The notes: a model not told the origin generated them from the sequence alone. Shown: positions 45,906 through 58,459, counted from the stretch's first letter. The stretch is DNA of 64,000 nucleotides from Monodelphis domestica (GCF_027887165.1 NC_077231.1:194358334-194422333); one strand, 5' to 3'. A program made the numbers and translations.

Positions 45906-46619
45906 GCACAGATCCTCCTAGCTCTGAAATTGGTGACCTTTATGAACTCTAAGGCAATTTCCAGCTATGAATTCTTTTGATTTCCCTTTGGAACCCCCCT
46001 GCCCTATCATAGCTAAGACATTACAGATTCTATTGGCACACAAAAACTGCAAAGTCATAGATGTAGCTCCTAAAGGTATTTTTTTTCCCATTCAGAGTGT
46101 TTTGTATTGATACACATATTCTCTCTTCACACTTTTGCCTCCACCCTTATTTGTGACCAAGGAAATGCACATACCAGACATCTAGGCGAGAGGCATGACT
46201 TGTTGCCAAAGTTCAGAGTGGAATTAACTGCCCTGCAGAAAGATGGCTTGCTCTGGAGAATTACGTCACAATTGTAAGGAACGGAGCCTCCAGTCATCTA
46301 AAAAGAAAAAAAAAAAGATGTGGCATCTTTTGAAGACACTTCACTTGTTTTTGATTCAATATTTAGCACAGAGTCCAGCAAATAGTGCTTATTAAGTGCT
46401 TATTATTGGAGCAATTGGGCGATTGCTTGGGGTGCCTCCTCTATGTGTGAGTCAAATGAAATAACATATGTAAATGTCTTTGTAAATTTCAAAGTGACGT
46501 ATAAAGATAGATCATTTTGAAGACTATTCTATTGACCCTTGGTCAGTTTTAATAAAAATCATATGGTCCATGCTGAAATGGGATTCTACTGTTATGGAAA
46601 TCTTGAAATCTCTCAGACT
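45906..46619. other. Intergenic, nothing recognised
   Basis: No supported gene; 5' flank of the first LTR. Confidence 0.35.
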
Positions 46620-47646
46620 TGTGAATGTTAAAAATTTCTCCATTGGGGAAATCCTCCATTGGAACAAATTCCCTACAGGAAACATTCCCCATTTTGATGT
46701 GAGAACTCGCCAGGATCAGAAATGGGAGGACCTCTACTCCACCCATACTTAAGACTGCTTTAGAGGAGAAAACTCCTTGCTAAACAATGAAAGTACTTGG
46801 ACCCATGCTTATAATAAGGCAAGGAGTTCTTTGAGCCATGCCTGTTTTTTAGAATTGATACAATGGGATGCTAGGTACCTATAAAGGTCGGGCAAGTTTT
46901 CTCTTAATGAGATTAGTTGACTCAGCTCTGTTTTCTCTGGTTCAGATTTACTGAGGGGATTAGTCGACACAGCAGCATTTTCTCTGGTTCAGACTTACTG
47001 AGGAGATTAGTTGACTTAGCTGGAATTCAGATGGGCTGTCTTTTAGAAAACATCTAGGTGATTGGTAGATGGAAGAACTTAGGGGAGGTGACATAGGAAA
47101 AAACCCCCTATATAAGAAAAGGAATTTCTTGAGCAAGAGAGGCTTAGAGGCTTGGAGATAGGATCCTTGGAGATAGATCCTTTTGGAGGAGGCCCTTTGA
47201 ATATCTCTTGAGAAGAAGTCCCTTGGGAGGCTGACTCTGGCTGGAACTCCCTCTGGGGAGACTCTGTTCCCCAGACATCCTTGCTTAAGACAAATCTTGT
47301 GGTGAGTGATAGAAAACTGACTGATTCTCTCTCTCTTAAGACTCAGGTCTAGGCCATGTTGGCTTAAGGCCCTTCATATTTATACCTTTTTTCTTTCTCT
47401 CTTTCTTTGATTACTCATTGTATTGTTAATTAAAATCTCTATAAAACCCAATTGACTTGGGTATATTCATAATTGGGAATATATTCCCTGGCGACCACCT
47501 TATATTTGATTTAAAAACCAAGACACTGTAGTGAAACATATTTCAGCGGTCAAATTTACTCACTCCCTCTTATATCTATCATAATTTATATCTTCCACCA
47601 TTTTAACTCACTACAGTTTACAACCTCAACCATTTTAAATCTTACA
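46620..47646 (+). mobile_element. Solo-type LTR of a gammaretrovirus-like ERV (Z1), sense
   Basis: Starts TGTGAATGTTAAAAATTTCT. The U3 holds two near-copies of a block around TCTGGTTCAGATTTACTGAG (46925-47020), a CCCTATATAAGAAAAGG TATA-like box near 47105 and a GTGAGTGAT motif near 47300. It ends near CATTTTAAATCTTACA. Boundaries are approximate because the 3' end carries about three short related units. It is a fossil with no coding region attached. Confidence 0.65.
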
Positions 47647-47749
47647 GTTTATAGCTCTCACTCTTTTAAATGCCACAGTTATTCCTTCTTCTCTTCTTTT
47701 ATAGGAAGCATGATGATTTTCTAGCCACACGAGGCAGTAGATTGATAAT
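47647..47749. other. Spacer between two inverted LTRs
   Basis: 103 bp of unique-looking sequence at the centre of the palindrome. The first 45 bases may be another degenerate unit of the LTR end. Confidence 0.5.
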
Positions 47750-48751
47750 TGTGAGATTTAAAATGGTTGAGGTCTTAAACTGTAGTGATTAAAATAGTGG
47801 AAGATATAAATTGTGATAGATATAAGAGAGGGTGAGTAAATTTGACCACAGAAATATGTTTCACTACAGTGTCTTGGGTTTTAAAATCAAATATAAGGTG
47901 GTTGCTAGGGAAATATTCCCAATTATTCAAATACCCAAGTCAATTGGGTTTTATAGAGATTTTAATTAACAATACAATGAGTAATCAAAGAAAGAGAGAG
48001 TAAGAAAGGAATAAGTATGAAGGGCCTCAAGCCAATATGGCCTAGACCTGAGTCTTAAAAGAGAAATCAGTCAGTTTTTTATAACTCACCATAAGATCTG
48101 TCTAAGTAAGTAATTCTAATGACACCAGGCCAGCGTCCTTCCTCAAAGAGTCTTCCAGCCAGAGATTGTTTGGCGAGGGCCTCTCTCAAGCACCTCCAGA
48201 GCTCCTACCCCAGAGGGACAGAGTGCCTCAGAGGAGCTTCTCAAGGAGCTCTCCTTCAGAATGAGAGTCAGAAATTGAGATTCTCAGAATGAGTCTTCTC
48301 AAAATGAGCTCCCTCAGAATCAGATCCAGCTCTTCTCTGAGCTCTTATATTTAAGGGCAAAATCTCCTATGTCACTTCCCCTAAGTCCTTACATCTACCA
48401 ATCACTGTAGATGTTTCTAAAGGACTGCCCATTCTTAGTCCACACCTAAGAAGGTGTGGATTTTTGAGTAATTCACACCAGGAAAGCTCTGAGTAAGTTT
48501 TCCAGTTCTTTGTTCCTTGTAAATTCATAAGTTGCTTGACCTTTATAGGTACTTAGCTTAAGAAAAGTATGGGTTTAAGTATTTTTCATTGTTCAGAAAA
48601 GAGTTTACAACTTTATCTTCCCCTAGGGCAGACCCAAGTAGGTAAAGTAGAATTCTCACATTCCTGCTTTAAGTTAGAGTTCACTGCCCAAATGGGGAAT
48701 GGTCTTAATCCAATCTTATAAAGTAGGGTCTGGGAAATTTTAAGGTTTACA
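47750..48751 (-). mobile_element. Solo-type LTR of the same family (Z2), antisense
   Basis: On the top strand it runs from TGTGAGATTTAAAATGG to TTTTAAGGTTTACA, the inverse of Z1. Shared blocks include the complement of AATTGACTTGGGTAT, of GGTGAGT and of CCAATATGGCCTAGACCTGA. The flanks TAAT (47746-47749) and TAAC (48752-48755) could be a 4-bp TSD with one change. Confidence 0.65.
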
Positions 48752-48854
48752 TAACAAGACTAATAGGAATACTGGGTTCAAATCACACCTTTGGTAATAA
48801 TAATGTGCAAGATAGGGCAAGATTCCTCTTAATAATAATAGCATATAATTAAAA

Positions 48855-49085
48855 GCAATGAATTTAGAATCAGAAAGGCCTGAGTTCAAATACATCCTTA
48901 GACCTTTCCTAGTTTTGTCAAACTGGGCAAGTCAATTAACTACTCAGCCTCAACTTCTTCATGTGGAAAATGGGGGAAAATAATATCTTTACTTCTACCT
49001 CTAGATGTTATGAGGTGCAAATGATTTAATATATGTAAAGCAATTTGCAAACCTTTAATCACTAGTTAAATGCTTGTTATTAATA
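48855..49085 (+). repeat. MIR-type SINE, sense
   Basis: AGAATCAGAAAGGCCTGAGT, AACTGGGCAAGTCAATTAAC, TGTAAAGCAATTTGCAAACC and TGCTTGTTATTAATAATTA. Confidence 0.72.
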
Positions 49086-49525
49086 ATTATACCACAGGAA
49101 TGTCATCAAAAGCAAATGAGAAAATAAACACTGAGTACTCATAAAGGGAAAACTATATAATTGTTAGTCATTATTATTATTATTATCTTTATACTTCTAT
49201 GGGAAGAGAGAAGAGTGCTCAGTAAGTGTCCCAATTTGATAAAGTTTAAGTTTTTCACAAAATTATTTTATAAGCTGTGGGCCTGATTGTAGTGCACTAA
49301 GATGGATCCAGAAATAGTTGGCCATGCAGAACATTAATTAGTAGTAATATCAGTCTGGGCCAAGTTCTTTAATGACATACCACAATGTTCTGTCCTTGGT
49401 CCTGTCATGCTCAAAAAGTTTTTCAATAATTTGAAAAGAGTACTAGACCTGAAGTCATGGGACCAGACTGTGATTTATGGTTATTTTAGTAATTATATTA
49501 TAATTTCTAGGACAAATTGTGATCC
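49086..49525. other. Intergenic, nothing recognised
   Basis: Contains an (ATT)n run near 49168-49183. No supported gene. Confidence 0.35.
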
Positions 49526-49529
49526 AGGA

Positions 49530-49712
49530 GGAACTTTGCTTAATTTGGAGAGATCCACAGTTGAAATACCAACTCTCTTACTTATTAGTTGTGTGACCTT
49601 GGGAAAGTAATTTAATCACCCTATACCTCAGTTTCTACATTTGTAATGAGGAGGTTGTACTAAATGATCCCTCAGGTCCCCTTTTAGTAAAAATAAAGAA
49701 TCTATGATTTTA
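49530..49712 (+). repeat. MIR/THER1-type SINE, sense
   Basis: TTAGTTGTGTGACCTTGGGA, ATACCTCAGTTTCTACATTT and AAATGATCCCTCAGGTCCCC. Confidence 0.65.
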
Positions 49713-49724
49713 TGAAGAATCACA

Positions 49725-49995
49725 GAATATAGGAATTGGAAAGGACCTCAGGGGCCACTTATTTCAACTCCCACATGAAGGAATCCATTTTATCACATAC
49801 TTGATAAATGGCTATTCAGTGTCTGCATGAAGACTTCCAAAGAGGGGAGCTTCCCCTGTATAACCTCTTTTGGAAGTTTATTTCAATTGGGGATAGCTCC
49901 AATTATTGGGATCCCCCCTCAGCCCCCATGAAGCCTAAATTGACTGACCTCTGCAATTTCTCAGAAGTTCTATCAAAATTTATTATCCTCTGAGG
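49725..49995 (+). repeat. Old repeat remnant, family not named
   Basis: AATTGGAAAGGACCTCAGGG, TCAGTGTCTGCATGAAGACT and TTGACTGACCTCTGCAATTT follow a therian repeat I recognise but cannot name. Confidence 0.4.
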
Positions 49996-50950
49996 CCAAA
50001 TAGCACAAGTCTTTTCCAACAAGATGGTTGGCATGCAGACCAAATTCATGAGTCACATGAAACTAGCATATAGATAATGCAATAGATAGCAGAACAATAC
50101 ACTAAAAAGAATAGCAGAACTTCCACTAGAATGTAAAATCCTTAATGAATGAATGAGTTTAAAAAAGCCTTTGTTAAATCCCTGCTATAGTCTAAGTACT
50201 GAGGATGCAAAGATAAAAGCAAGACATTTCCTTTCTCTCATTCTAATGGGAGAGACAATAATATGGAAGATTTCAGATGCAAGTCTGATGGAAAAGGATC
50301 CTTAGGGTGTAGCAGCAAAGCAGATTTTAAAGTTTCTTCTTTATTGTTATTTCCACTGATAAAATCACATCAGTTTCTTTCTTGTTTTTTTTTACATTAG
50401 TTTCTGATGAACCATTTGATGATGCCGAGGACTTTGGTGGCAAGAGTTTTCTTTTCTGAGTCTTCAGTAGCTTTGACTGCAGCACTTTCAGGGACAGTTG
50501 CCAGACTGCATCTCTAAGCATTGCCTCTCAGGATGACAGCTAGTTGGAAGTATTATTATTGCCTTGGGTTGAAAGTGTTATTACTCTAAGACTTTAGGGT
50601 TCAGGATCCTGGGTTGTCTCTATCATGGTCTGAAGGGAGATGGTGGTCAAGGTGGTGTCCCTCAGGATGCCTTACTGGTCTGGGAATTGCTTCTTCAGAT
50701 GATAGTTGTGAGGGCTAAATTGAAAGCCAAATTAGTGGTCTGGAGGGTGCTAACAGAGTTTCTGTCTGTCTGCCTGTTGGTAGTGTTTGGTTGAGCAATT
50801 ATTACTCTTTGTGATAAGAAAGGCAGAATTTTTCTCCATAATAATTTCTCCCTTCACTGATGACTGTGGGGACTGGGCAGGGGGCAAGCCTGGGATGCAA
50901 TCCTTTTTCCAGGACTCTTCAAGAGGTTTTGGCTCTTGGATGAGGGTGGC
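49996..50950. other. Intergenic, no gene seen
   Basis: The start of the ancient repeat class recurs at 50155-50275 (CCTTTGTTAAATCCCTGCTA, CTGAGGATGCAAAGATAAAA). An antisense lysine-rich open frame at 50327-50521 has no recognised parent. Confidence 0.35.
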
Positions 50951-50954
50951 AGTA

Positions 50955-51215
50955 GATAGGTGGTACAGTGGATAGAGCATGGACCTTGAATCAAGAAGTC
51001 CTGCATTTAAATCCATGCTTAAATACTTACTTTGTGACTTTGGGCAAGTCATTTAACCTTTATTTGCCTCTGTTTCTTCAAGTATAAAATGATAATAATA
51101 ATACGTACCTCCCAGTATTATTGTGAACACCAAGTGAAATATTGATAAAGTGCCCATCAAAGTACTTGTCACAAAGTAGGTGCTACATAAATGCTACTTA
51201 TTATTGCTAAAAATG
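50955..51215 (+). repeat. MIR-type SINE with tRNA-like head, sense
   Basis: AGGTGGTACAGTGGATAGAG, ACTTTGTGACTTTGGGCAAG, AATGATAATAATAATACGTA, AAGTAGGTGCTACATAAATG. Confidence 0.75.
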
Positions 51216-51239
51216 TTAATAACAATAACAATGTCTCAT

Positions 51240-51960
51240 AAATGTTTCTAATGGTTTCAACTTGAGATTTTTGAATACACATTTTGAATACATGTTGTCA
51301 GATGGTGCCCCAATAAGCAACATGCTCATTACATCCATTTCTCCTTGAAAACAAAGCCCTAATCCAATGCCTCCTCATGGTATATAAACAATCCTGGGCA
51401 CTCAAAGAGAAATTCAAATTCTAGAAGGACTTAGCAAGATTTTTATGAATGGATCTGGCAATGACCTGCAAGTCTGTCATCTAAGAACCAGTCTAACATC
51501 CCAGAAACTCATCAGCAGAAAGTTGACCTCCAGGCTTACTTCCAACACTACTTATGAAAGCTTCTGCAAAGTTTTGGGGAAGTTATGATTAACCCCAATG
51601 AAAAGGAGTGTCCACATGGACAAAATCATAGTTTTTGAAGGCTAGAATTAAAATGCATGTTTCTTAACTTGGGAGGTATTTTAGCTCAGATAGCTGTCCT
51701 TAGATAAACTAGTGTTGACAGGACATACTTTAGCACTAAGAAAATACTAAGAACTTATTCACATGAAGAAAGTATACATATAAGAAGGAGATGAGGAGAA
51801 CTTGGGTGAAATGCATGGTTATCATTTTCCAATACAGTTTCTTATGGGCATTTGAGTAAGAGGCAGCATACCAAAGTGGAAAGAACTTTAAAGAATTCAG
51901 GGATTAGGCATTCAAATACTGTTTCTGATGGTTATTACTCCTTGACCTGAGATAAGCTTA
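51240..51960. other. Intergenic, nothing recognised
   Basis: No supported gene. Confidence 0.35.
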
Positions 51961-51964
51961 ATTA

Positions 51965-52385
51965 ATACTTGCTTTATTGATGTCTATCTTGAATTCTTCT
52001 TTCATCTATCTTGTTTCTCAATTTACAAATGACAGCTCTTCCTTTATAGTCTTTATTGTGATTTTAAACTACTCTCTTTTTTGGTATGTCCATCTTCTCT
52101 CCTGTTGTGGTGGTTTCAATTTTTTATTATTTCTTTCTGGAAATTTCTCCTTATTTTCTTTTCACCATGGTTATAAAAGACTCTTCAGACTGGAATCTCT
52201 TTTTTTTGTTTACTCATCCTTCAATCTTGTTAGTTTTCCTGTTTGGGCTCCCTGACCCCCAACTTCTCCCCTTCTTTTTTTTTTTGTTGTGGCTATTTAA
52301 AAAATATGATGCATTTGTTGTTTTGAGATGGTACAAGGAAATTAGGCTTAGTCATGATCACTCCATGCCATCTTGCTGAAAGTCT
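51965..52385 (-). mobile_element. Possible old L1 5'-region remnant, antisense
   Basis: Pyrimidine-rich, ending in CATGCCATCTTGCTGAAAGT, the complement of a GCAAGATGGC L1-like 5' start. Identity is tentative. Confidence 0.3.
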
Positions 52386-52554
52386 AAATTGCTTGTTGAA
52401 TTCAAAACAGTAATTTAATATAGCTGCCTAAAAAGCTAATGTGATTATAACACAACATTGATAGGAACATTACATTGAAGTAAAGTATAGAGATTTTATA
52501 AAGTATTAATCCCACTGCATCCTGCATTAATGAGACTAAGTGTTTACTTTCTAC

Positions 52555-52735
52555 TAGGATCATAGATTAACTGGAATAGAGCTCAGAGGCCATCTATTCC
52601 AATTTCCTTATCTTACAGCAGACGAGGCAACCGAGTCCTAGAGAATTTAAGAGCCTTGAAAAAAGTGCCACATGAAATGGGCAAAGCTGGGATTTGGACT
52701 CACATCCATTGACTTCACATTCAGCGGATTTCCAG
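52555..52735 (-). repeat. MIR/THER1-type SINE, antisense
   Basis: AATAGAGCTCAGAGGCCATC, CAGACGAGGCAACCGAGTCC and AGCTGGGATTTGGACTCACA. Confidence 0.55.
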
Positions 52736-52994
52736 GGTACTATACCCTCTCAAGTGTGGTGTTTACCTCTAGGAAGAACATTTCCATTTCTATTTGAGGT
52801 AGAGACCTCTGATCTACATGGTAAATAATTCCAAGTAAAGGCATCTAAGGACACATTATAGTAAGAAACAGTAATAGAATATTTTCCTCTAAAAGTAAGA
52901 TAGTTAAAGAATATGAATGAATGAAAGGGCATACACATGGAGGAGTAACTCATCCATCTAACCCAATTTTGTCCCTAATAACTTCTGGTGAAGT

Positions 52995-53245
52995 TATCAT
53001 TCCCTTATGGTAGCACAGTGGATAGAGCACTGGGCCTGGAGTAAGGAAGCCCTGAGTTCAAATCTATCCTCAGATACTTACCTCTCGTTTCACTCTGGGT
53101 ATATCACTTGACTCTGTTTACCTCTGTTTCTTCAATGTAAAATGGGAATAATAATAGCAGCTACCTTGCAGGATTGTGAGTATTAAATAAAGTATTTGTA
53201 AAGCATTTAGCAAAGTGCCTGGCACTTAGAAGATACTATAAAAAT
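52995..53245 (+). repeat. MIR-type SINE with tRNA-like head, sense
   Basis: GGTAGCACAGTGGATAGAGC, CTGGAGTAAGGAAGCCCTGA, CTTGCAGGATTGTGAGTATT and AAAGTGCCTGGCACTTAGAA. Confidence 0.78.
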
Positions 53246-53499
53246 GGTCATCCCCTCGTTTTCCTCCCACCTTTCCTCTCTTCTACTGAGTCTGCTCCCT
53301 CCTGGTCTCAAGTGGAATGTAGTTTCTTTCAAGTATGTGGCCCTACTGTGAAGTCTCTGCTAGATGCCGCTCTCTTGGTTTCAGGTAGTTACTGCCAGAC
53401 AGTGCTCTACTGGCCTCAGGGTTATTGTTCATTTCAGGTTTTTAGGTAAGTCTTCTTCCTTCCCTGACATATGGGAAGTTGTAGAACCTTTTTATTTGT

Positions 53500-53828
53500 T
53501 TTTAAACTCTTCCCTTTGATCTTAGGATCAATATGATATATTTGTTCTTTTAAAAAAAACAACACCACCCCAACCTCATGTCTTACAATCAATACTGTAT
53601 ATTGATTCTAAGGCAGAAGAGTGATAAGGGCTAGGCAATAGAGGTTAAGTGACTTGTCCAGGGTCACACAACTAGGACGTGTCTGAGACCAAATTTGAAT
53701 CCAGGACCTATCATTCCTAGTCCTGACTCTGTATCTACTGAGCCACTTAGCTGCCCCCTATGTATTGATTCTAAAGCAGAAGAGTTGGAGGTTAAGTGAC
53801 TTGCCCAGGGTCACACAGGTAGGCATTG
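53500..53828 (-). mobile_element. SINE inserted into a SINE, both antisense
   Basis: An outer antisense SINE starts at about 53500 (AAACTCTTCCCTTTGATCTT) and breaks off near 53540. An inner complete antisense SINE fills about 53545-53757 (TCATGTCTTACAATCAATAC to CACTTAGCTGCCCCC). The outer copy then resumes at 53758 (TATGTATTGATTCTAAAGCA) and ends at about 53828. Confidence 0.7.
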
Positions 53829-55119
53829 AACATCTAGAGGGACTGATCCTTTTTTAGGGGAAATCAGCAGGCAGACATTGCAGCTAGGCTTGTGGCCTTA
53901 GGAGGACCTGGGTTAATTTTGAGCCTGACATATAATGATGAATCAAATTTCTCTCTCTCTTATAATAAACAAGAAGTGAAGTAGAAACAGAAGTTTAAAG
54001 CAAGACAAATTAATGGGGTTTGGGTGACTTCCAAAGGCAAAACCCCTACTTCCCAGAAGCTTCTACCATCAAACAAATATATTTTCCTGTTCTCAGGAAT
54101 GGCTACTACAGGAATGGTACTCAGGGGATCAAGGACACCATTAAAAGGGTTTTGGTGGTCCCAGGTATTACAGTATAGCCTCCATGTATGTGCTTCTTGC
54201 CCTACCTGGCAGGTATATAAGCAGCATGCTTTTTATACCAAGGTTTTGGGTAAGCCACCCCTGGCTTACACTCTTTTTGAACACTTGCAAGTTGATTTCA
54301 TCATATGCTTAAAGTTGGACATTATAAAGTTGGTCTTGTTGTAGTGGACCAACTCACTTAATGGATAGAAGCTTTCCCTGATACTTGTGCCACAGGGGCA
54401 TTTTTTGCTAAAATGCTATGGAGGGAGAATGTTTTCTGATTTGGCCCACCTACTTGCATTGATTCAGATAAAGGCACTCATTTTACTGATTCTGTTTTAT
54501 CATAGGTTTATTCTTGTGTGGGAATTACTCTCAAATTGCATATACCCCACCATCCCCAGAGGTCAGGTCAAGGCGAACCTATGAATAGAGACCCTCAAAC
54601 CATAACTGGTGTAAAGATTAAATTAACTCCCCTGCCCATTTTTTAGATTTAATCACCAAAAGTGTAAACACCCCACTCACAATTGAGTGGGGGAGGTCTG
54701 TGACCCATGTGTGCCATAGTGGGTGACAAATCAGAATCAACTGACTACCCTATGGGCAGTCCTAAGCAAAGCTTTAGCTGTGATTGGTAGATGTAAAAGT
54801 GGAGGAAGGCACAGAAAGTGACGCAAAAGAAGTGTCTTTAAAAAGAAGTTACAACTTCCTGTGAGGTTGTCTTTGGGAGTTCTTTCTGCTTGAGACTTCT
54901 GAGTGCTCTCATTCTGTGGAGTTCTGAGTTCAAGTTGGAGGCTGATAAAGAATCTGCTGACTGGACCTGAGACCTTAGACTTGTTGAGACTGTCCTTGAA
55001 TCTCTCCTTTTGGACTGACATGTGGTGAGTGAAAGAGCTGACTCCTTTCCTGGATTTTCTGAAGAGACTAGTCTCAGGAGAGACCTATCCTCTTTTTTCC
55101 CCCTAGCCCAATGATATGG

Positions 55120-55213
55120 GACCTTTTATTTATTCATTCACTCATTCATTCATTCATTCATTCGTTCATTCATTCATTCATTCATTCATTCATTCATTCA
55201 TTTATTTGTTTAT
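55120..55213. repeat. (ATTC)n microsatellite at an L1 tail
   Basis: About 20 ATTC units, then TTTA units, joined to the antisense L1 fragment that follows. It most likely grew from the L1 A-tail. Confidence 0.9.
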
Positions 55214-55728
55214 TTATTTTTTTTCCATTTGAATACGTTTATTTAGTCAATTTAGAACATTATTCCTTGGATACAATAATCACATTAATTCCCTCTTTCC
55301 CCTCCACCCACTCTTCCTGCAGCCAGCAAGAAATTTCATTGGGTATTACATGTGTCCTTGATTGGAACCCATTTCCATGTTGTTGTTTGCACTAGGATTT
55401 TCATTTAGTGTCTACATCCCCAACAATATACCTTCAACCCATGTATTCAAGCAGTTGTTTTTCTTTGGTGTTTTTACTCCCACAGTTTTTCCTCTAAATG
55501 TGGATAGTGGTTTTTCTCGTAGGTTCCTCCAAGTTCTTCAGGGACATTGCATTGCCACTAATGGAGAAGTCCATTATGTTCACTTGTACTACAGTATATT
55601 AGTCTCTGTGTACAATGTTTTCCTGGTTCTGCTCCTCTCACTCTGCATTAATTCCTGGAGGTTGTTCCAGTCCCCATGGAATTCCTCCAATTTATTATTC
55701 CTTTGAGCACAATAGTATTCCATCACCA
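55214..55728 (-). mobile_element. L1 3'-end fragment, antisense, inside LTR X1
   Basis: AATTCCCTCTTTCCCCTCCA, ATTGCATTGCCACTAATGGA, TGTACAATGTTTTCCTGGTT and AATAGTATTCCATCACC match the 3'UTR and ORF2 end of the L1 at 16467-18415. The LTR sequence resumes at about 55729. Confidence 0.85.
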
Positions 55729-56247
55729 AATCCACTTGAGAGAGGCTCCCTGTATCTCCATGTCCTTGACTACAAGGTCTGAGGCCTCTCTAGCTAAGGA
55801 CTAAACTCCCTGCTTCTTTTTGATCCAGGGGTCGGAGCAAAATACTTAGTGCTTAGGCTAGATATCTTACCCTATCCTCTCTCTCATTTTCTTACTTTCA
55901 TTCTTTCTATATTTTGTAAATAAATTGTTAAATGAATCTCTTGGAATTAATTAAAATTCCTGGCAACCCTATTCTTAAATAATCCAGTCCAAGGTTTTAT
56001 AAAAAACCCTTAAATTTCTCCCCCATACACTGGCAAACTATGCACTGAGATTCAGTTGAGGGGGCCCCAGATTCTCCCCTTCTCTCTGTTTTACTTGCAT
56101 AACTGATCTAGGGGAGAAATACATGTCTCACTGTTTGAAATGCTTTTTGGATGTCCCCCTATTCAAGTCAACCTTTTTCTGTTGCATATACATCATTCCT
56201 GGGGCAGTCTGGGGAGAAATCTATGTCACTTCCTTTATATAGGAATC

Positions 56248-56968
56248 TGTGAATTTCAAAACTATTCCACCCTATTCAGACCATTCTTTAGAAGATTGGA
56301 TATAGCTATTTCCTGATCAATAACAATAGCGACACTTGGAATAACAGAATCAGGTCTTGGAAACTACATTCTCCACCCTACTCAGTGTAACAAGATTAGG
56401 AAGGTCTGCATCAAACTCAAGATTTAATTATTTGAGAAAATGGCCTTCAACAGACATGTGCAAAAAAAAGACAGACCTCTGGGTGGTCCTAAGTCAAGCT
56501 TGAGCCACCATTGGCACATGTGAGATATAGGAAATGAGGTAGAGAACAGCCTCTGGAGTTCTTGGGACTCCTCACAGTAAACTGTGAGGAGGGCTAGAGT
56601 TCAGTTTGATCCTGGAGCTGGAGCTTGGAGGAGCCCCACAGACAGCTTTCCTTCAGACTGGTCACATGAGTGATAAGGACTGACCCCTTTCCCTGCCTTG
56701 GCTCTCCAAGGCCTTAACACCCTCTTTGGCTCAGCCTGAGCCAGAGTGGTTCTGAGTTAAACTCCTTTCCTTCTCTCCTTCTTTCCTTCTCTCCCTCTTT
56801 ATTTCTCTCCCCCTCTCTCTCTCCCTCTAATATTTTCTTCCTTCTGTTGTAATTAAATCACCATAAAAATTTGTCAGCTGACTTGGGTATTTTATTATTT
56901 GGGATTTCCCTTGGCAACCATTTAAATTTAGATTTTTTCAGTCTCAACCATAATTTTTACCCTTTACA
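56248..56968 (+). mobile_element. Solo LTR (Y2) inserted in the pol fossil, with 4-bp TSD
   Basis: It runs from TGTGAATTTCAAAACT to ACCCTTTACA, flanked by AATC at 56244-56247 and 56969-56972. The U3 shares TTCAACAGACATGTGCA and the CCTCTGGG.GGTCCT block with the solo LTR at 61891-62839 (opposite strand). A pyrimidine-rich tract at 56768-56830 lies in the R/U5 part. Confidence 0.82.
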
Positions 56969-58459
56969 AATCATAGATATGATTATGTGATCTTCATGAC
57001 CCTGGGGCAGTTGTACAGGCAGGACCCTTGGACTTTTCTCTTCATGATCTACATCCGGGATATAAGGTATATGTAAAGCGCATTCAGCAAACATGGTACT
57101 CAGCCTGCTTGGGAAGACCCTTTCCAATTGTTGTGGACTACTCTGGCTGCCATTAAAATTGGAGGAAAAAAACTTCTAAGATTCATCATTCTCAGGTAAA
57201 ACCAGTACCATCTATTCACTCTGATTAACTGAACTTGTGGCTTTCATTTTATATAACTGCCTTTTTGTCTGGTTTTATTTTTTATTGTCTTTTTGTGATT
57301 AGGGATTTATAGGTAAGCCTAATTTAGTTTATTCTGTTAAAAAATGCTATCCTCATTTTGTGTTATAGTGTTCTCAGTATTAAGCCATATTGCATTTTCC
57401 TCTTTTGTTTTCTCTTTTGATGATTGGACAAGGATAATTCTATTACTAGGGTACATCACTAAATAGGACATACTCTATACCAGGACAAAACCACTGGGCC
57501 TTATGGATGCTGGGTCTGTCACCAGCTCTAACAGAGCTGCCTCTGTGCAGCCTCACTATTCCATTCCCTACCACAACATTTATATGTGCTAAGACATGCC
57601 TCAATAGGATAACTTATAGGCCATATGAATGCATATCCTTTGCAACTCCTACTATATTTTCATAGTTAAAGTCAGATTTCCCATGGGGTTTGGTGACCCC
57701 CTGATCAATTCTATGTCTGTAACTCCTTGCCTTGCTCTTTCCTTCCCCAAGGGTGGCATGGGATTTGTGGCTTGGCCTCTGTAACCCCACCACTACTGGT
57801 ACATAATCTTTTTATTGGCTCGGTAGACAAACCTATAGCTAGGCATCTGGCCAGTTGGTGGTATACATGGGGCAAGAGATCTAGGTCTTATTCAGTATCC
57901 ACTTCCTCTGTAGCACAGAGATTTTTCTGGGTGATTATGCTCACTTTTGGGATAATGGCAGTAATAGATCCTATTAGGAACATCTCTGCTGAGGATGAGA
58001 AATTGGCTTAGGATATAGTTGAAGGCTTCTCCCAAACTTCTAAAGCTATCTTCTTTCTCCAAGAGGTGATTGACTCCTTGGCAAAGACAGTCATACAGAA
58101 CTGGCTAGCCCTTGTTATGCTTATGACAGCTGGTAGGGGTCCCTGTTATTAATCAGTCTTCTTGTTCTTACATAAATAAGCCAGGGGAATTGTTATAAAT
58201 GTCCATGAACTTCAAAGAATTATGAATGGCACTTAGCAAATCATAATAGAGATCCATGTGTCATCTGGCAGTGCATGGTGAAACTTTTTGTGGCTACAGG
58301 GCATGGGTTTGTTAGCAAATGTGGCCAAATGAGTCTTTTGAATTCTAGGAATTATTGTACTTTTCAGTCTTTGCCTTAGTTGTTGTATTAAAGTCTATGC
58401 CAAGCTTCCTCCAAGAGAAAAATACTGAGAATCATGGCCATGTTAGAGATATTGTAGAT

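Larger units (their letters stand above)
54610..56029 (+). mobile_element. Solo LTR (X1) inserted in the pol fossil, with 4-bp TSD
   Basis: It begins TGTAAAGATTAAATTAAC and ends CCCCATACA, flanked by CTGG at 54606-54609 and 56030-56033. It contains a GTGAGTGAAAG motif near 55025 and an AATAAATTG block near 55918. About 610 bp of it is a later simple repeat plus L1 fragment, so the LTR itself is about 810 bp. Confidence 0.82.

Noticed and set aside
50327-50521. Antisense lysine-rich open frame, possible retrocopy of a nuclear protein
   Set aside because: Only 64 codons, no recognised family, with poly-T/A composition driving the lysines; not enough support.
55111-55706. Open frames with repeated SFIH text and an L1-derived continuation
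   Set aside because: They translate the ATTC repeat and the wrong strand of an L1 3' end.
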